Below the pieces are notes generated by a model. That model was given only the letters and a program-made list of their open reading frames with translations, searched no databases and was not told the DNA's origin. Both the position numbers and the translations under genes were made by a program. A stretch of DNA of 64,000 nucleotides from Flavobacteriaceae bacterium S0862. GTDB lineage: Bacteria > Bacteroidota > Bacteroidia > Flavobacteriales > Flavobacteriaceae. Location of the stretch: NCBI GenBank assembly GCA_023015825.1, contig JALKAW010000001.1, positions 496,001-560,000 on the forward strand, given 5' to 3'. Below, piece by piece: positions 1-9,396 of the stretch (position 1 is the stretch's first letter; every line of letters starts with the position of its first letter).

Positions 1-629
1 AGTTGCGCTACATGATTTTCTATGTTTATAATAGCACGACCATGTCCCATGGAGATAAACCCATCGCGCATTCCTGTTTGAATTATTGGATCCAATTTCA
101 ACAATCGCAAATAGTTGGCAATGGTAGAACGCTTTTTACCAACACGTTCACTCATTTGTTCTTGTGTGAGGTTTATTTCATCAATTAAACGTTGGTAGGA
201 CAAAGCAATTTCGATTGGGTCTAAATCTTGACGTTGAATATTTTCAACCAATGCCATTTCTAACGACTCTTGGTCGTTGGCAATTCTAATATATGCTGGA
301 ATGGTTTTTAGACCAATTAAACCCGAGGCTCTAAAACGACGCTCTCCTGACACTAATTGGTATTTATTAAAAGCAATTTTACGAACCGTAATGGGTTGAA
401 TAACACCTAGCTCTTTAATTGATGAAGCCAATTCACGAAGTGATTCTTCATTGAACTTTGTTCTAGGTTGAAACGGATTGACTTCAATCCTGCTTAGTTC
501 TAATTCAACAATATTTCCAACTACTTTATCTGCGTTTTTGTCTTGAGCAGATGTTATATCGTTACTTGGGTCTTTCAACAAAGCCGAAAGTCCTCTACCT
601 AATGCTTGTTTTTTTGTTGCCTTCGCCAT
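1..629 (-). CDS. parB: ParB chromosome-partitioning protein, partial (C-terminus outside window)
   Basis: Encodes the first ~209 residues of ParB, the CTP-dependent clamp that loads on parS sites near the origin and works with ParA to segregate chromosomes. Visible are the N-terminal alanine/lysine tail with the GRGLSALL motif, the ParB/Srx nuclease-like domain with NPFQPR and the GERRFRA box, and the start of the helix-turn-helix (LTQEQMSERVGKKRST). The ATG overlaps the parA stop codon in the arrangement TAATG, so the two genes are co-transcribed and probably translationally coupled. The gene runs off the left edge. Identification is secure from motifs and partner. Confidence 0.97.
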   Translation of the reverse strand, partial: MAKATKKQALGRGLSALLKDPSNDITSAQDKNADKVVGNIVELELSRIEVNPFQPRTKFNEESLRELASSIKELGVIQPITVRKIAFNKYQLVSGERRFRASGLIGLKTIPAYIRIANDQESLEMALVENIQRQDLDPIEIALSYQRLIDEINLTQEQMSERVGKKRSTIANYLRLLKLDPIIQTGMRDGFISMGHGRAIINIENHVAQ

Positions 630-1396
630 TAATCTTCATTTTTTATAATAATTTCCTTAGCCAAACTTAAGTAATTAGTCGCTCCTTTGCTACTCACATC
701 ATAGTTAATTATACTTTCACCATAGCTTGGTGCCTCTCCTAGACGTACATTACGTTGAATAATGGTTTGAAATACCATATCGGTAAAATGTTTTTGAACT
801 TCTTCAACTACTTGATTTGATAATCGTAATCTTGAATCGTACATAGTCAATAACAAGCCTTCAATATCTAAGGCTTCATTATGTATTTTTTGAACACTTT
901 TAATGGTATTCAATAATTTTCCAAGCCCTTCTAAGGCAAAATATTCACATTGTATTGGAATAATTACTGCATCTGCTGCAGTAAGAGCATTTAATGTTAA
1001 TAAGCCTAATGAAGGTGCGCAATCTATTAGAATATAATCGTAAGCCGATTTTAAATGTGTAATTGCTTTTTTAAGCATGTATTCACGTTCTTCTTTGTCA
1101 ACCAGCTCAATCTCTATAGCCACAAGGTCTATATGTGCTGGAATAATATCTACATTTGGTGAATCGGTTGGAATGATGCATTCTTCGGCAGAACAGCTAT
1201 GTTCTAAAAGTTGATAGGTTCCTAAAGAAACATTTTCGACATCTATACCTAAACCAGAGGTTGCATTCGCTTGAGGGTCGGCATCTATAAGTAGGACTTT
1301 TTTTTCTAAAACACCAAGTGAAGCAGCTAAGTTTACCGAGGTAGTTGTTTTTCCAACACCTCCTTTTTGATTAGCGATTGCTATTATTTTACCCAT
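629..1396 (-). CDS. parA: ParA chromosome-partitioning ATPase (Soj-like)
   Basis: A 255-residue deviant Walker-A ATPase. The P-loop KGGVGKTTTSVNLAA lies at residues 11-25 with the signature lysine, the Walker A' region contains DADPQANATSGLG, and Walker B-like residues sit in DYILIDCAPSLGLLT. It drives chromosome segregation by ATP-dependent non-specific DNA binding and is stimulated by ParB. The start MGKIIAIANQKGG is the only sensible one. It lies directly upstream of parB with a one-base overlap. Length and order match chromosomal parAB of Bacteroidota, which usually lie near the replication origin. Confidence 0.97.
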   Translation of the reverse strand: MGKIIAIANQKGGVGKTTTSVNLAASLGVLEKKVLLIDADPQANATSGLGIDVENVSLGTYQLLEHSCSAEECIIPTDSPNVDIIPAHIDLVAIEIELVDKEEREYMLKKAITHLKSAYDYILIDCAPSLGLLTLNALTAADAVIIPIQCEYFALEGLGKLLNTIKSVQKIHNEALDIEGLLLTMYDSRLRLSNQVVEEVQKHFTDMVFQTIIQRNVRLGEAPSYGESIINYDVSSKGATNYLSLAKEIIIKNED

Positions 1397-1562
1397 TGAT
1401 TGATTTGGTTTTTAACAGCAGTAAAAATACAATTATTTGTGAGTTTAAGAAATTGAAGTTGTTAACAAAAGCATTGAGGTTTTTGTGATTTTTGTTGATT
1501 TAAAAACTAACAACAAATCATAAATGTGAAATCACAATTATTAGATAAGTTAATTTTTTAGA

Positions 1563-1660
1563 TTCGTTTAACGGTTTCGGCCATGAGTAGTTCCTTGGGT
1601 TAACACGAAACTTTGCAAGTACACATAAACTAGCAATTAATTATAAACCTTGTTGTGCTT
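1563..1660 (+). repeat. Palindromic intergenic element A (cassette-border-like)
   Basis: Within the 307-bp gap between parA and the first DUF6090 gene I see no coding sequence. The stretch starts with TTCGTTTAACGGTT at 1563-1576 and ends with TTATAAACCTTGTTGTGC. The same 14-mer opens the element at 37723, and an 11-base version lies inverted at 39533-39543. The start/end layout (an AACG core at one end, TTATA...TTGTTG at the other) recalls intergenic repeats common in flavobacterial genomes, and loosely recalls attC sites. The family assignment is inference. Confidence 0.4.
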
Positions 1661-1703
1661 TTGTTATTTTTAGTCATTCCATTTTATTTCCTTAATTAGA
1701 AAA

Positions 1704-2495
1704 TCAAATGTCATTGATTAATTTGAGTGTTTTATCCTTCTGTTCGTTTAATCTATTTATATGAACTAATGCAATAAAATTTCTAAAGTTTATATTATTA
1801 ATAAAGCGTAATTCATTTTCAGGATTATTTAACTGATTCTTGGTTATTTCTTTAAGTCTTTTCTCGTTTAAATCAATGAAAGATAAAGTAGCTTTTGATC
1901 CTTTAAAGACATTTAAAAGATCAAGACTTGATTTACCCTTGAATTGGAGTTCAGATAGTCCTAGAACTTCTGGAATAAATACAGTGTCGGTAAATAGATT
2001 GTTGTTTTTATTTATTATGAGTTCGTTTCTTTCAAGTTCTTGGTAATACTTAATAATATTATCTTTTAAAATGTTGTCGCTAATAATGTCAATATTACCA
2101 GAAGAAATGAGTTCGGTATAGGTTGGGTTATTTGTTACAAAAGTTTTTCTTCCTGCAAGGTATCCAATACTTTCTGTGAATTCACTATCTATTTTAAATG
2201 AATTGTAAGTTTTGTAGTATTGTATAATAGGAGTAGCTACATCATTAATTGATTTTTCATATGTAATTTGTTCATCAATAATATTCAATTGTTCGTTTAA
2301 ATCTCGTTTAATATTCGATAAATAAACACCCTCTTTCTTTTGTTTAATTTGATTTGCATTCCAATTATTAATAGAAAGCGCAATTAAAATACCAATTACC
2401 ACAAGGATTATTTCCCCGATAGCATATTTCAAGTACTTTCCAGTTTTGTTTTTTTCCATAAGGTCGTAGCGTATTTTTCTGAAGAATTTTATCAT
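1704..2495 (-). CDS. DUF6090 family membrane-anchored protein (copy 1, isolated)
   Basis: 263 residues. The N-terminus MIKFFRKIRYDLMEKNKTGK, then KYAIGEIILVVIGILIALSINNWN, is the hallmark of DUF6090: a short basic cytoplasmic segment, one transmembrane helix (about residues 25-45), then a long helical extracytoplasmic region. The family motif 'SSGNIDIISDN' is present near residues 130-140. Function is unknown. This copy stands alone between two palindromic elements, whereas six relatives lie in tandem at 42-46.8 kb. It is most like the copy at 43724 in its N-terminus. The family call is firm; no role is proposed. Confidence 0.85.
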   Translation of the reverse strand: MIKFFRKIRYDLMEKNKTGKYLKYAIGEIILVVIGILIALSINNWNANQIKQKKEGVYLSNIKRDLNEQLNIIDEQITYEKSINDVATPIIQYYKTYNSFKIDSEFTESIGYLAGRKTFVTNNPTYTELISSGNIDIISDNILKDNIIKYYQELERNELIINKNNNLFTDTVFIPEVLGLSELQFKGKSSLDLLNVFKGSKATLSFIDLNEKRLKEITKNQLNNPENELRFINNINFRNFIALVHINRLNEQKDKTLKLINDI

Positions 2496-2518
2496 TTGTT
2501 AGCGTTTTCAGATAATGA

Positions 2519-2656
2519 AGCCCAACGTTTTTGTGTATGGTTAGTTACATGATTAAGCAACTAATTTAGCAAATAAATCACAGATAGAATATTCCGCAGG
2601 AATATACTTAAGTCGACAGTTACCAAGCAATTACTTATAGCCATTGTTGGCAGGCG
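2519..2656 (+). repeat. Palindromic intergenic element B
   Basis: Starts with GCCCAACGTTTTTGTGTATGG and ends with CTTATAGCCATTGTTGGCAGG. It carries an internal perfect stem ATATTCC-GCA-GGAATAT (about 2589-2605). The two ends are imperfectly complementary. The right end overlaps the stop codon of the following lipoprotein gene, and a related motif, TATAACCAGTTGGCAG, sits inverted just before that gene's start (4218-4240, minus strand). The gene is thus bracketed by inverted copies of one motif. Function is unproven. Confidence 0.4.
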
Positions 2657-4220
2657 TAATTGTTTTTTCATCAATTTTTTTTCCGCTATGGTCTAGGGTA
2701 TATAAGTATACTTCATTATGCTTATTTACGGGCAATTCATACTCTTTTCCCGCTTTTAAAATAGTTGAGAAATAGGGCGCTCTTTTGTGATAATCATATT
2801 TTTTTTCAATTTCATTGTTGTAAAATAACAATACCTGTACGTCGTGATCAGCACTATTCTTGTAGGAATATGTTGCTTGAGATTTTACATAGTTAAGATC
2901 CCTATTGTTTAATACTAGATAATCTAAAGAATTTAATCTCTCATTATCAAAATAATTACTTTTAATGATGCCGTAATTTGAATCTATTTGTTTTCTGTAA
3001 TTATTCAGGTGTGTTTGGCTTATCGTGAGTGGATCAATACTATATTTGTTTCTAAATATTGTAGCCATCCATTTTTTTCCTCTGCTTGTTGGTTTCTCAA
3101 GAATATGGTCTAATCCGGCTAATACTATAACTTTACTATTAGGATTTATTTTAAACGTTTTATTATAAAGGTTTTCAGCTTGTCCAACTTCTCGATCTTT
3201 GTTATTGTCTTCATTTTCATAGGCTACAAATTTATATCCCAAAGCTTTTGCTTCTCTAATCAAATTTGAAAAATTCTGCTCCTTGATATAAAATCCAGAT
3301 TTTAGAGTAGGATATGCATTTTCCAGGTTAAGTAAACTATCTTGATTTTTTTCTAAGGCCTCAAGAGCCAAATAGTCATAACCTATCTCTTTTAAATTTT
3401 CTAATAAGTCCGACACTAATAAGCGATGATTAGGATAAAAGTGATTTTCATTTATCATTAGAATCCTATGTTGTTCAGCTTCGTTGATGATAGTTTTAAG
3501 GGCATTTGAATCCGATTCTAATTTGTTTTGAATTATTTTGGTAATTGCCTCATTTGGTTGAAATCTTGATTCAAGTTCAGTCAAATAGGTTTGGTAATAG
3601 TCATTCTCACCTAAAAATGAGGAAAAGGTAAGTGCCATCTGTTTTTTTAGAAGTTCTTCGTTTCTGTCGTAGGCTGGAAATTCATTAATCTCATTTAAGG
3701 CACTATAAAATTGATTTGAAGCTCCATACTTACCAACAATTTCCATCACTGAGCTAATCTCTTTTCTGAAGGAAGGCCCAATTTCTAGACTAAATAAGAT
3801 GCTTTTAAGATCAGATTCTAAATTTATTTTCCATTTATCATCGATTGGTTTACCTATAAACCGGATGGTTTGGTTATTTTGTGTAGTATCCAAAACAACA
3901 AGGTGTTTTGGGTAATTATGTTTTTTAGAATTAGATACTGTTATATAATATGAATATGAAGGTTCTTTAGCTATACCGTAAATAAGAACCTTACCTTTTA
4001 GTTGAAAATCTTCATTTCGAATTATTTCTTTTAACTTATCTCTATTCTTAGTATAGGTAATATCAGCTGGTGTTTTAAAATACAGTTGCAGTGATTCATT
4101 CACTAAGTGAATATTATATTTTCTAACATATTTATTACTTTCAAAGTGTTCGCTTATTTTTGGAGAACATCCATAGAATAATAATATTATCGATATTAAT
4201 GTAAATTTGTTTATTTTCAT
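2631..4220 (-). CDS. Predicted lipoprotein with ChaN/EreA-like domain
   Basis: About 529 residues with a lipoprotein signal peptide (MKINKFTLISIILLFYGCSP, Cys at the lipobox). The central part (about residues 245-400) contains 'RILMINENHFYPNHR', 'YDYLALEALEK', 'KFVAYENED' and 'SKVIVLAGLDHI'. This matches the E-x-H...E...H layout of the ChaN/erythromycin-esterase/TIKI-like fold, whose members bind heme or hydrolyse esters or peptides. The family link is inference from motif layout, and the substrate is unknown. I chose the ATG at 4220 over a TTG nine bases upstream because the signal peptide starts there. The N- and C-terminal parts are not recognised. It lies in an accessory patch bordered by palindromic elements. 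Confidence 0.6.
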   Translation of the reverse strand: MKINKFTLISIILLFYGCSPKISEHFESNKYVRKYNIHLVNESLQLYFKTPADITYTKNRDKLKEIIRNEDFQLKGKVLIYGIAKEPSYSYYITVSNSKKHNYPKHLVVLDTTQNNQTIRFIGKPIDDKWKINLESDLKSILFSLEIGPSFRKEISSVMEIVGKYGASNQFYSALNEINEFPAYDRNEELLKKQMALTFSSFLGENDYYQTYLTELESRFQPNEAITKIIQNKLESDSNALKTIINEAEQHRILMINENHFYPNHRLLVSDLLENLKEIGYDYLALEALEKNQDSLLNLENAYPTLKSGFYIKEQNFSNLIREAKALGYKFVAYENEDNNKDREVGQAENLYNKTFKINPNSKVIVLAGLDHILEKPTSRGKKWMATIFRNKYSIDPLTISQTHLNNYRKQIDSNYGIIKSNYFDNERLNSLDYLVLNNRDLNYVKSQATYSYKNSADHDVQVLLFYNNEIEKKYDYHKRAPYFSTILKAGKEYELPVNKHNEVYLYTLDHSGKKIDEKTITPANNGYK

Positions 4221-4261
4221 GACTGCCAACTGGTTATATGTGGATTAATATACTCAGTATA
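4218..4261 (-). promoter_or_regulatory. Upstream region of the lipoprotein gene with palindrome
   Basis: A perfect palindrome TATAC-TCA-GTATA lies at 4249-4261, about 29-41 bases before the ATG. It is followed on the minus strand by TATAACCAGTTGGCAG, which runs into the start codon. The second motif resembles the right end of element B. The palindrome could be an operator or a terminator for the upstream mutase gene; neither is shown. Confidence 0.3.
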
Positions 4262-4302
4262 CCTTTTTATTTTCCGGATAATAGGAATATTAATTCATTT
4301 TA

Positions 4303-6420
4303 TTAATCAATCAAAATCTCCAGAATCTTGATGGCTGCCTCACTAATTTTGGTGCCTGGACCAAATACAGCCACTGCACCTGCATCAAACAAATATTGAT
4401 AATCTTGTTTTGGTATCACACCACCAACAATCACCATAATATCTTCACGACCATAGCCCTTTAAGGCTTGAATTACTTTAGGCACTAAAGTTTTGTGTCC
4501 TGCAGCTAAAGAAGATACACCTAAAATATGTACATCGTTTTCAACAGCTTGTTTGGCAGCTTCTTCAGGTGTTTGAAATAATGGTCCAATGTCGACATCA
4601 AACCCAACATCAGCATAACCAGTAGCAACTACTTTGGCACCACGATCGTGACCATCTTGCCCCATTTTGGCAATCATGATACGAGGTCTACGACCATCTT
4701 GCTCAGCAAATTGGTCGGCTAATTGTTTCGCTTTTTTAAAGGATTCGTCGTCTTTTATTTCTTTACTATACACACCTGAAAATGATTTTATTTGTGCTTT
4801 AAATCTTCCAAAGACAGCTTCAAGCGCATCGCTAATTTCACCTAGGGTTGCTCTTTCTCTTGCAGCTTCTACTGCTAAAGCTAATAAATTTTCTTTACCT
4901 GTTTTAGCAGCTTCGGTTAATTTGGATAATGATTTAGCTACAGCCTCGTTATTCCTAGTTGCTTTAAGTTCCTTTAATTGTGAAATTTGTGCTTTTCTAA
5001 CCGTCTGGTTATCAACTTCTAAAGTGGTAATAGCATCTTCTTGCTCTAAGCGGTATTTGTTAACGCCAACAATAATGTCCTGACCAGAATCGATGCGTGC
5101 TTGTTTACGTGCAGCAGCTTCTTCAATTCTTATTTTAGGGATGCCAGCTTCTATGGCTTTAGTCATGCCACCAAGTTCCTCAACTTCTTCAATTAATGAC
5201 CATGCTTTTTGCGCAATATCATGCGTGAGTTTTTCAACATAATAACTTCCAGCCCAAGGGTCAACAGTTTTAGTGATATTGGTTTCTTCTTGAAGGTATA
5301 TTTGTGTGTTTCTTGCTATTCTTGCAGAAAAATCGGTTGGTAAAGCTATGGCTTCATCCAAAGCGTTGGTGTGTAAACTTTGAGTGCCACCAAATGCAGC
5401 AGCAGCAGCTTCAATTGTTGTTCTAGCGACATTATTAAAAGGATCTTGTTCGGTTAAACTCCAACCAGAAGTCTGACAATGCGTTCTTAATGCTAAGGAT
5501 TTTTGATTTTTAGGATTGAATTGATTTACCAATTTTGCCCACAACATTCTAGCAGCACGCATTTTGGCGATTTCCATAAAATGATTCATACCAATTGCCC
5601 AGAAAAAAGACAATCTAGGAGCAAAGGTGTCGATGTCCATTCCTGCTTCTAACCCTTTTCTAATATATTCTAAACCATCTGCTAAGGTGTAAGCTAATTC
5701 AATATCACACGTAGCACCAGCTTCTTGCATGTGGTATCCAGATATACTAATACTATTGAATTTTGGCATATTCTGACTGGTATATTCAAAAATATCTGAA
5801 ATGATTTTCATGGATGGTGTAGGAGGGTAGATGTAGGTATTACGTACCATAAACTCCTTAAGAATATCATTTTGGATGGTTCCTGCCAATTCTTGTGGTG
5901 TGACACCTTGTTCTTCAGCAGCCACAATATAAAATGCCATAATTGGTAATACTGCACCATTCATAGTCATAGAAACCGACATTTTATCTAACGGAATCTG
6001 GTCAAACAATACTTTCATATCTTCAACTGAATCGATAGCTACGCCAGCTTTTCCAACATCTCCAACCACACGTTCATGGTCGCTATCGTAACCACGATGT
6101 GTGGCTAAATCGAATGCTACAGAAAGTCCCTTTTGTCCAGCAGCTAAATTACGTCTGTAAAAGGCGTTGCTTTCTTCGGCAGTTGAAAACCCTGCATATT
6201 GCCTAATGGTCCAAGGTCGCCTCACATACATTGTACTATATGGTCCACGAAGGTTAGGTGCAATTCCTGCTACAAAGCCTCTGTGTTCAACAGTGTTTAA
6301 ATCGTCTTTCGTGTAAACAGACTTAACAGGAATGTCTTCAGCGGTTTTATAATTTTTAACTTCCGTATTCGTGCTTCTAGCTTCGTACTTTAATGCTATA
6401 TGTTGGACATTTTTTCTCAT
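4303..6420 (-). CDS. scpA: Methylmalonyl-CoA mutase, large (catalytic) subunit
   Basis: 705 residues. Adenosylcobalamin-dependent interconversion of succinyl-CoA and (R)-methylmalonyl-CoA, linking propionate, odd-chain and branched-chain breakdown to the TCA cycle. The TIM-barrel CoA-binding domain has '[20 protein letters not shown]' and '[18 protein letters not shown]'. The C-terminal B12 domain has the D589-G-H591-D-R-G594 signature (DxHxxG, histidine as cobalt ligand). The SxL and GG parts of the cobalamin motif follow in '[11 protein letters not shown]' and 'VIVGGVIP'. The ATG overlaps the stop of the upstream lipoprotein gene (TAATG). It forms a heterodimer with the small subunit encoded two genes upstream. 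Also known as mutB. Confidence 0.97.
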   Translation of the reverse strand: MRKNVQHIALKYEARSTNTEVKNYKTAEDIPVKSVYTKDDLNTVEHRGFVAGIAPNLRGPYSTMYVRRPWTIRQYAGFSTAEESNAFYRRNLAAGQKGLSVAFDLATHRGYDSDHERVVGDVGKAGVAIDSVEDMKVLFDQIPLDKMSVSMTMNGAVLPIMAFYIVAAEEQGVTPQELAGTIQNDILKEFMVRNTYIYPPTPSMKIISDIFEYTSQNMPKFNSISISGYHMQEAGATCDIELAYTLADGLEYIRKGLEAGMDIDTFAPRLSFFWAIGMNHFMEIAKMRAARMLWAKLVNQFNPKNQKSLALRTHCQTSGWSLTEQDPFNNVARTTIEAAAAAFGGTQSLHTNALDEAIALPTDFSARIARNTQIYLQEETNITKTVDPWAGSYYVEKLTHDIAQKAWSLIEEVEELGGMTKAIEAGIPKIRIEEAAARKQARIDSGQDIIVGVNKYRLEQEDAITTLEVDNQTVRKAQISQLKELKATRNNEAVAKSLSKLTEAAKTGKENLLALAVEAARERATLGEISDALEAVFGRFKAQIKSFSGVYSKEIKDDESFKKAKQLADQFAEQDGRRPRIMIAKMGQDGHDRGAKVVATGYADVGFDVDIGPLFQTPEEAAKQAVENDVHILGVSSLAAGHKTLVPKVIQALKGYGREDIMVIVGGVIPKQDYQYLFDAGAVAVFGPGTKISEAAIKILEILID

Positions 6421-7034
6421 TATTTCAGAAGTATCTTTTCAACGTAAGGATCGAAATTAATTTCCTCTAATGTTGATAATTGTATAAAAACCGTTTGGCC
6501 TTTTGAGGAAATAATATACGACGTGTTATATACATCATTTTTCATGCTTTTTCCACTTACTTTGTAAATTGCCTTAAATAGTTGTTGGTTTTTATCACCA
6601 CCATATTTGGCAGTTATTTTGGTGAATTTTGCATCACTATTTTCTTTTACTTTATCATTATTTTCGGTTATTAAACCTAATAATTGAGGCGCATCTTCTT
6701 TTGTAAATGCAAAGTATGGTCTTGTGTTAATAGTAAAAGTAGAACCATTTTCATTATCGTAATATATATACAACGAGCCATCCATTTTACTTAATGATTC
6801 TAATCTTTCGGTTTCAATTTCGTATTCCTTTTTTGTGGTTAACGAATCTAATAATCGTTGGTATTCGGTTAACGAATATCTTTCAAACGCTTTAGGTAAG
6901 TAAATTTGAGTTCCAGTATCTTCTAAAAAATGATATTTTCCAGATAAATTTTCGGTACTCGCTTTTTTATCATTGTTACAAGACAACGTAATAAGCAAGA
7001 TGAGTATTAAGTAAAAATTAGATTTAAAATTCAT
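6420..7034 (-). CDS. Hypothetical lipoprotein between the mutase subunits
   Basis: About 204 residues with a clear lipoprotein signal ([20 protein letters not shown], Cys at the lipobox). The mature part is polar, with mixed alpha/beta character, and has no motif I recognise. I chose the ATG at 7034 because an earlier in-frame ATG at 7067 would put eleven extra residues before the signal peptide and overlap mutA. It sits in the overlapping run mutA-this gene-scpA, so it is co-expressed with the mutase. A direct role is unlikely because the mutase is cytoplasmic and this protein is exported. Confidence 0.75.
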   Translation of the reverse strand: MNFKSNFYLILILLITLSCNNDKKASTENLSGKYHFLEDTGTQIYLPKAFERYSLTEYQRLLDSLTTKKEYEIETERLESLSKMDGSLYIYYDNENGSTFTINTRPYFAFTKEDAPQLLGLITENNDKVKENSDAKFTKITAKYGGDKNQQLFKAIYKVSGKSMKNDVYNTSYIISSKGQTVFIQLSTLEEINFDPYVEKILLK

Positions 7035-7056
7035 AATATGTAACAGTAGGCTGTTG

Positions 7057-8430
7057 TTATTTTTCATTGTTTAGTCTCTCTTTTTCAATTTTTTCAGATA
7101 AACGATGAGGTATAATTGGTTCGATTAACGTTTTTCTTTTATTTCTTTTTAAAAACGGATAGCGTTCTATATCATTTTTCATCTTATCGTTTTTATTTAT
7201 GTACTTGTTAGTACCCAACAGTACAATTTCTTCTTTATCAAACAATTCCTGTTCTTTTGAAGCACTTTCTTTTATTTTTCTTTGAATAATACCTTCTTTT
7301 AATTGCTTTAAAAAACCACCATTAGCCTCAATATCTTTAAAAATAGCCAAGACTTTATCTGCTAATTGTGTTGTTAAAGTTTCAATATAATAAGCACCTT
7401 CAGTTGCATTGTTTACTGTATCAAAATAACTTTCGTGTTTTAAAACCAATAACTGATTTCTAGCAATACGCTCACCAAATTCATTATCGCTGTGATATAT
7501 GGCATCATATCTTAAATTACTAATAAAGTCTGCACCTCCTAAACTTGCACTCATGCTTTCCGTTGTGGTACGAAGCAAATTAGTGTTATAATCGTAAATG
7601 GTTTTGTTACGTTTTGTAGGTAACACTTTTATGATACAGGAAAGTGGATTAGAGTAATACTCTGAAGCTAATGTGTTCCATAATAATCGTAAGGCTTTTA
7701 ATTTAGCAATCTCAAAAAAGTAATTAGAACCAAGAGAGACTTTAAATAACAAATTGTTTTTAATAGTGTCGCCAAAATGGTTGAGGTACTCATTTGCATG
7801 TGCTAAAGCATAGGCTAATTGTTGGGTTATGTTTGCTCCAGAATTTTGATAAAGAGAGACATTTATAGATACTGATGATTTTAAAGACTTACAATTTGCT
7901 ATAATATGCTTTAAAACTATGTGGTCTTCTCTTAGATTTTTAAACCAATTACCACTTTTGGCTAGATGCCCAATAATATCTATTTGAAGATAAAAAATAG
8001 CATTTTCTTCTTCTGCAATATTATTTAAAGTTAATGCATAAGTAGATGAAAGAAATTCTAATTCAAAAAATATTGGAACGTTTTTTAAGTCTATGTTTTT
8101 TAAGAGTTCTGATGCGTTTATTTCTTCATTTGCAATAACGAAATTTAAACTTTCGGCACCTTTGTTTAAAACATCTAAAGCTTTTAAGTTAGCTTCTTTT
8201 GTGTTTTCAACGTGAATGGTTTGACAAATTTGCCAGTTGTGGTCTGCATTAAACAACGAAGTTGTGTTCTTTATGTCTTCTGAGCTATAGAAGGGTTTGA
8301 CGTCAATACCTTCGGGAGAATTCCAAATAAGGGTTTGGTTATAATCTGCTCCTTTTAAATCTAACTGAATTTTTTGTTTCCAAGCTTTGGCAGAAACAGG
8401 TTCGAAATCATTGAATAGCTTTTTACTCAT
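7057..8430 (-). CDS. mutA: Methylmalonyl-CoA mutase, small (non-catalytic) subunit
   Basis: About 457 residues, homologous to the mutase barrel but without the C-terminal B12 domain and without catalytic residues. Recognisable regions are 'SKKLFNDFEPVSAKAWKQKI', 'AKLKALRLLWNTLASEY', 'RTTTESMSASLGGADF' and 'ERIARNQLLVLKHESY', which mirror the equivalent helices of the large subunit. The Flavobacteriaceae small subunit is usually of this short length. The start is at 8430 (MSKKLF); an upstream in-frame ATG at 8463 lies deep inside the FtsB-like gene. It overlaps that gene by 8 bases, so translation is probably coupled. Confidence 0.93.
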   Translation of the reverse strand: MSKKLFNDFEPVSAKAWKQKIQLDLKGADYNQTLIWNSPEGIDVKPFYSSEDIKNTTSLFNADHNWQICQTIHVENTKEANLKALDVLNKGAESLNFVIANEEINASELLKNIDLKNVPIFFELEFLSSTYALTLNNIAEEENAIFYLQIDIIGHLAKSGNWFKNLREDHIVLKHIIANCKSLKSSVSINVSLYQNSGANITQQLAYALAHANEYLNHFGDTIKNNLLFKVSLGSNYFFEIAKLKALRLLWNTLASEYYSNPLSCIIKVLPTKRNKTIYDYNTNLLRTTTESMSASLGGADFISNLRYDAIYHSDNEFGERIARNQLLVLKHESYFDTVNNATEGAYYIETLTTQLADKVLAIFKDIEANGGFLKQLKEGIIQRKIKESASKEQELFDKEEIVLLGTNKYINKNDKMKNDIERYPFLKRNKRKTLIEPIIPHRLSEKIEKERLNNEK

Positions 8431-8755
8431 TCTTGTTGTGTTTAAGGCTGTCTTCGTATTCAATTATATAAATTTCTTCATTTTCTTTTTTCATATGGTA
8501 TTTTTCTCTACCGTATTTTTCAACACCTTTATCGTTACTCAGTTTTTTTATTTCTTTTTTGTCTTTTTCAATTTCGTTTTTATAATACTCTCTTTCATTT
8601 TCTAGTGCCTTAATGTCATTATTCAATTCGTTATGAATAAACCACGAATTAGAATCAAAAAAAAGCATCCAAATAGCAAATACTAAAGAAATAACAAAGA
8701 CAACATTTTTAAACGGTTTAAGAAAGCGCTTGTTTTTATTTAAAAAGTTAACCAT
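8423..8755 (-). CDS. FtsB/DivIC-like septum formation initiator
   Basis: 110 residues: a basic cytoplasmic N-terminus, one transmembrane helix (about residues 18-36), then a coiled coil (about 40-75, 'NDIKALENEREYYKNEIEKD') and a short C-terminal segment with 'EKYGREKYHMKKENEEIYII'. This is the typical FtsB/DivIC architecture (septum protein that bridges FtsL and FtsQ). The ATG overlaps the udk stop (TAATG), and the tail overlaps mutA. The genetic linkage of FtsB-like, udk and mutase genes looks like a housekeeping operon rather than a functional set. Confidence 0.88.
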   Translation of the reverse strand: MVNFLNKNKRFLKPFKNVVFVISLVFAIWMLFFDSNSWFIHNELNNDIKALENEREYYKNEIEKDKKEIKKLSNDKGVEKYGREKYHMKKENEEIYIIEYEDSLKHNKNE

Positions 8756-9360
8756 TACAATCTTTCGTTTATAATTGTTCTTACTATGTCAACTGCAACA
8801 GTATTGTACTTATTGTTTGGTATAATAATATCGGCATATTCTTTCATAGGTTCAATAAACTGTTCATGCATTGGTTTTAAAGTGTTTTGGTAACGAGAAA
8901 GTACTTCGTCTAAATCTCGCCCTCTTTCAGAAATATCACGTTTTAAGCGTCTTATAAGACGTTCGTCACTATCGGCATGAACAAATATTTTAATATCGAA
9001 CATATCTCTGAGTTCAGGATTTGTGAGTATTAAAATACCTTCTACAATCATTACTTTTCTTGGATGTGTTAAAATGGTATCACCAGTTCTATTATGCTGA
9101 ACAAATGAGTACACAGGCTGATTTATAGGTTTTTGGTTTTTTAATTCCTTTAAATGAGTCGCTAAAAGGTCAAAATCTATAGATCGCGGATGGTCAAAAT
9201 TAATTTTCACACGCTCCTCATAGCTCAAATGGGTTGTATCTTGGTAATAAGAATCTTGAGAAATCACACCAACTTCTCCTTCTGGCAATTCATTTAGTAT
9301 TTGATTAACTACCGTTGTTTTTCCGCAACCAGTTCCTCCAGCAATTCCAATTATAAGCAT
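8755..9360 (-). CDS. udk: Uridine kinase
   Basis: 201 residues. Phosphorylates uridine/cytidine to UMP/CMP in pyrimidine salvage. P-loop GGTGCGKTT at residues 8-16, then 'VISQDSYYQD' (substrate/Mg region), 'NFDHPRSIDFD', 'KVMIVEGILIL' and the lid region 'RLIRRLKRDISERGRDLDEV' are all in the canonical order. Full length for the family. First gene of the run udk-ftsB-like-mutA-lipoprotein-scpA on the minus strand. Confidence 0.96.
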   Translation of the reverse strand: MLIIGIAGGTGCGKTTVVNQILNELPEGEVGVISQDSYYQDTTHLSYEERVKINFDHPRSIDFDLLATHLKELKNQKPINQPVYSFVQHNRTGDTILTHPRKVMIVEGILILTNPELRDMFDIKIFVHADSDERLIRRLKRDISERGRDLDEVLSRYQNTLKPMHEQFIEPMKEYADIIIPNNKYNTVAVDIVRTIINERL

Positions 9361-9396
9361 GAATAGTTTATTTGATTAATCAGGGCAAATTTAAGA

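Noticed and set aside
4667-5083. Plus-strand frame opposite the methylmalonyl-CoA mutase gene
   Set aside because: It is an antisense shadow of a well-defined enzyme gene, with low-complexity serine/leucine content and no start context.
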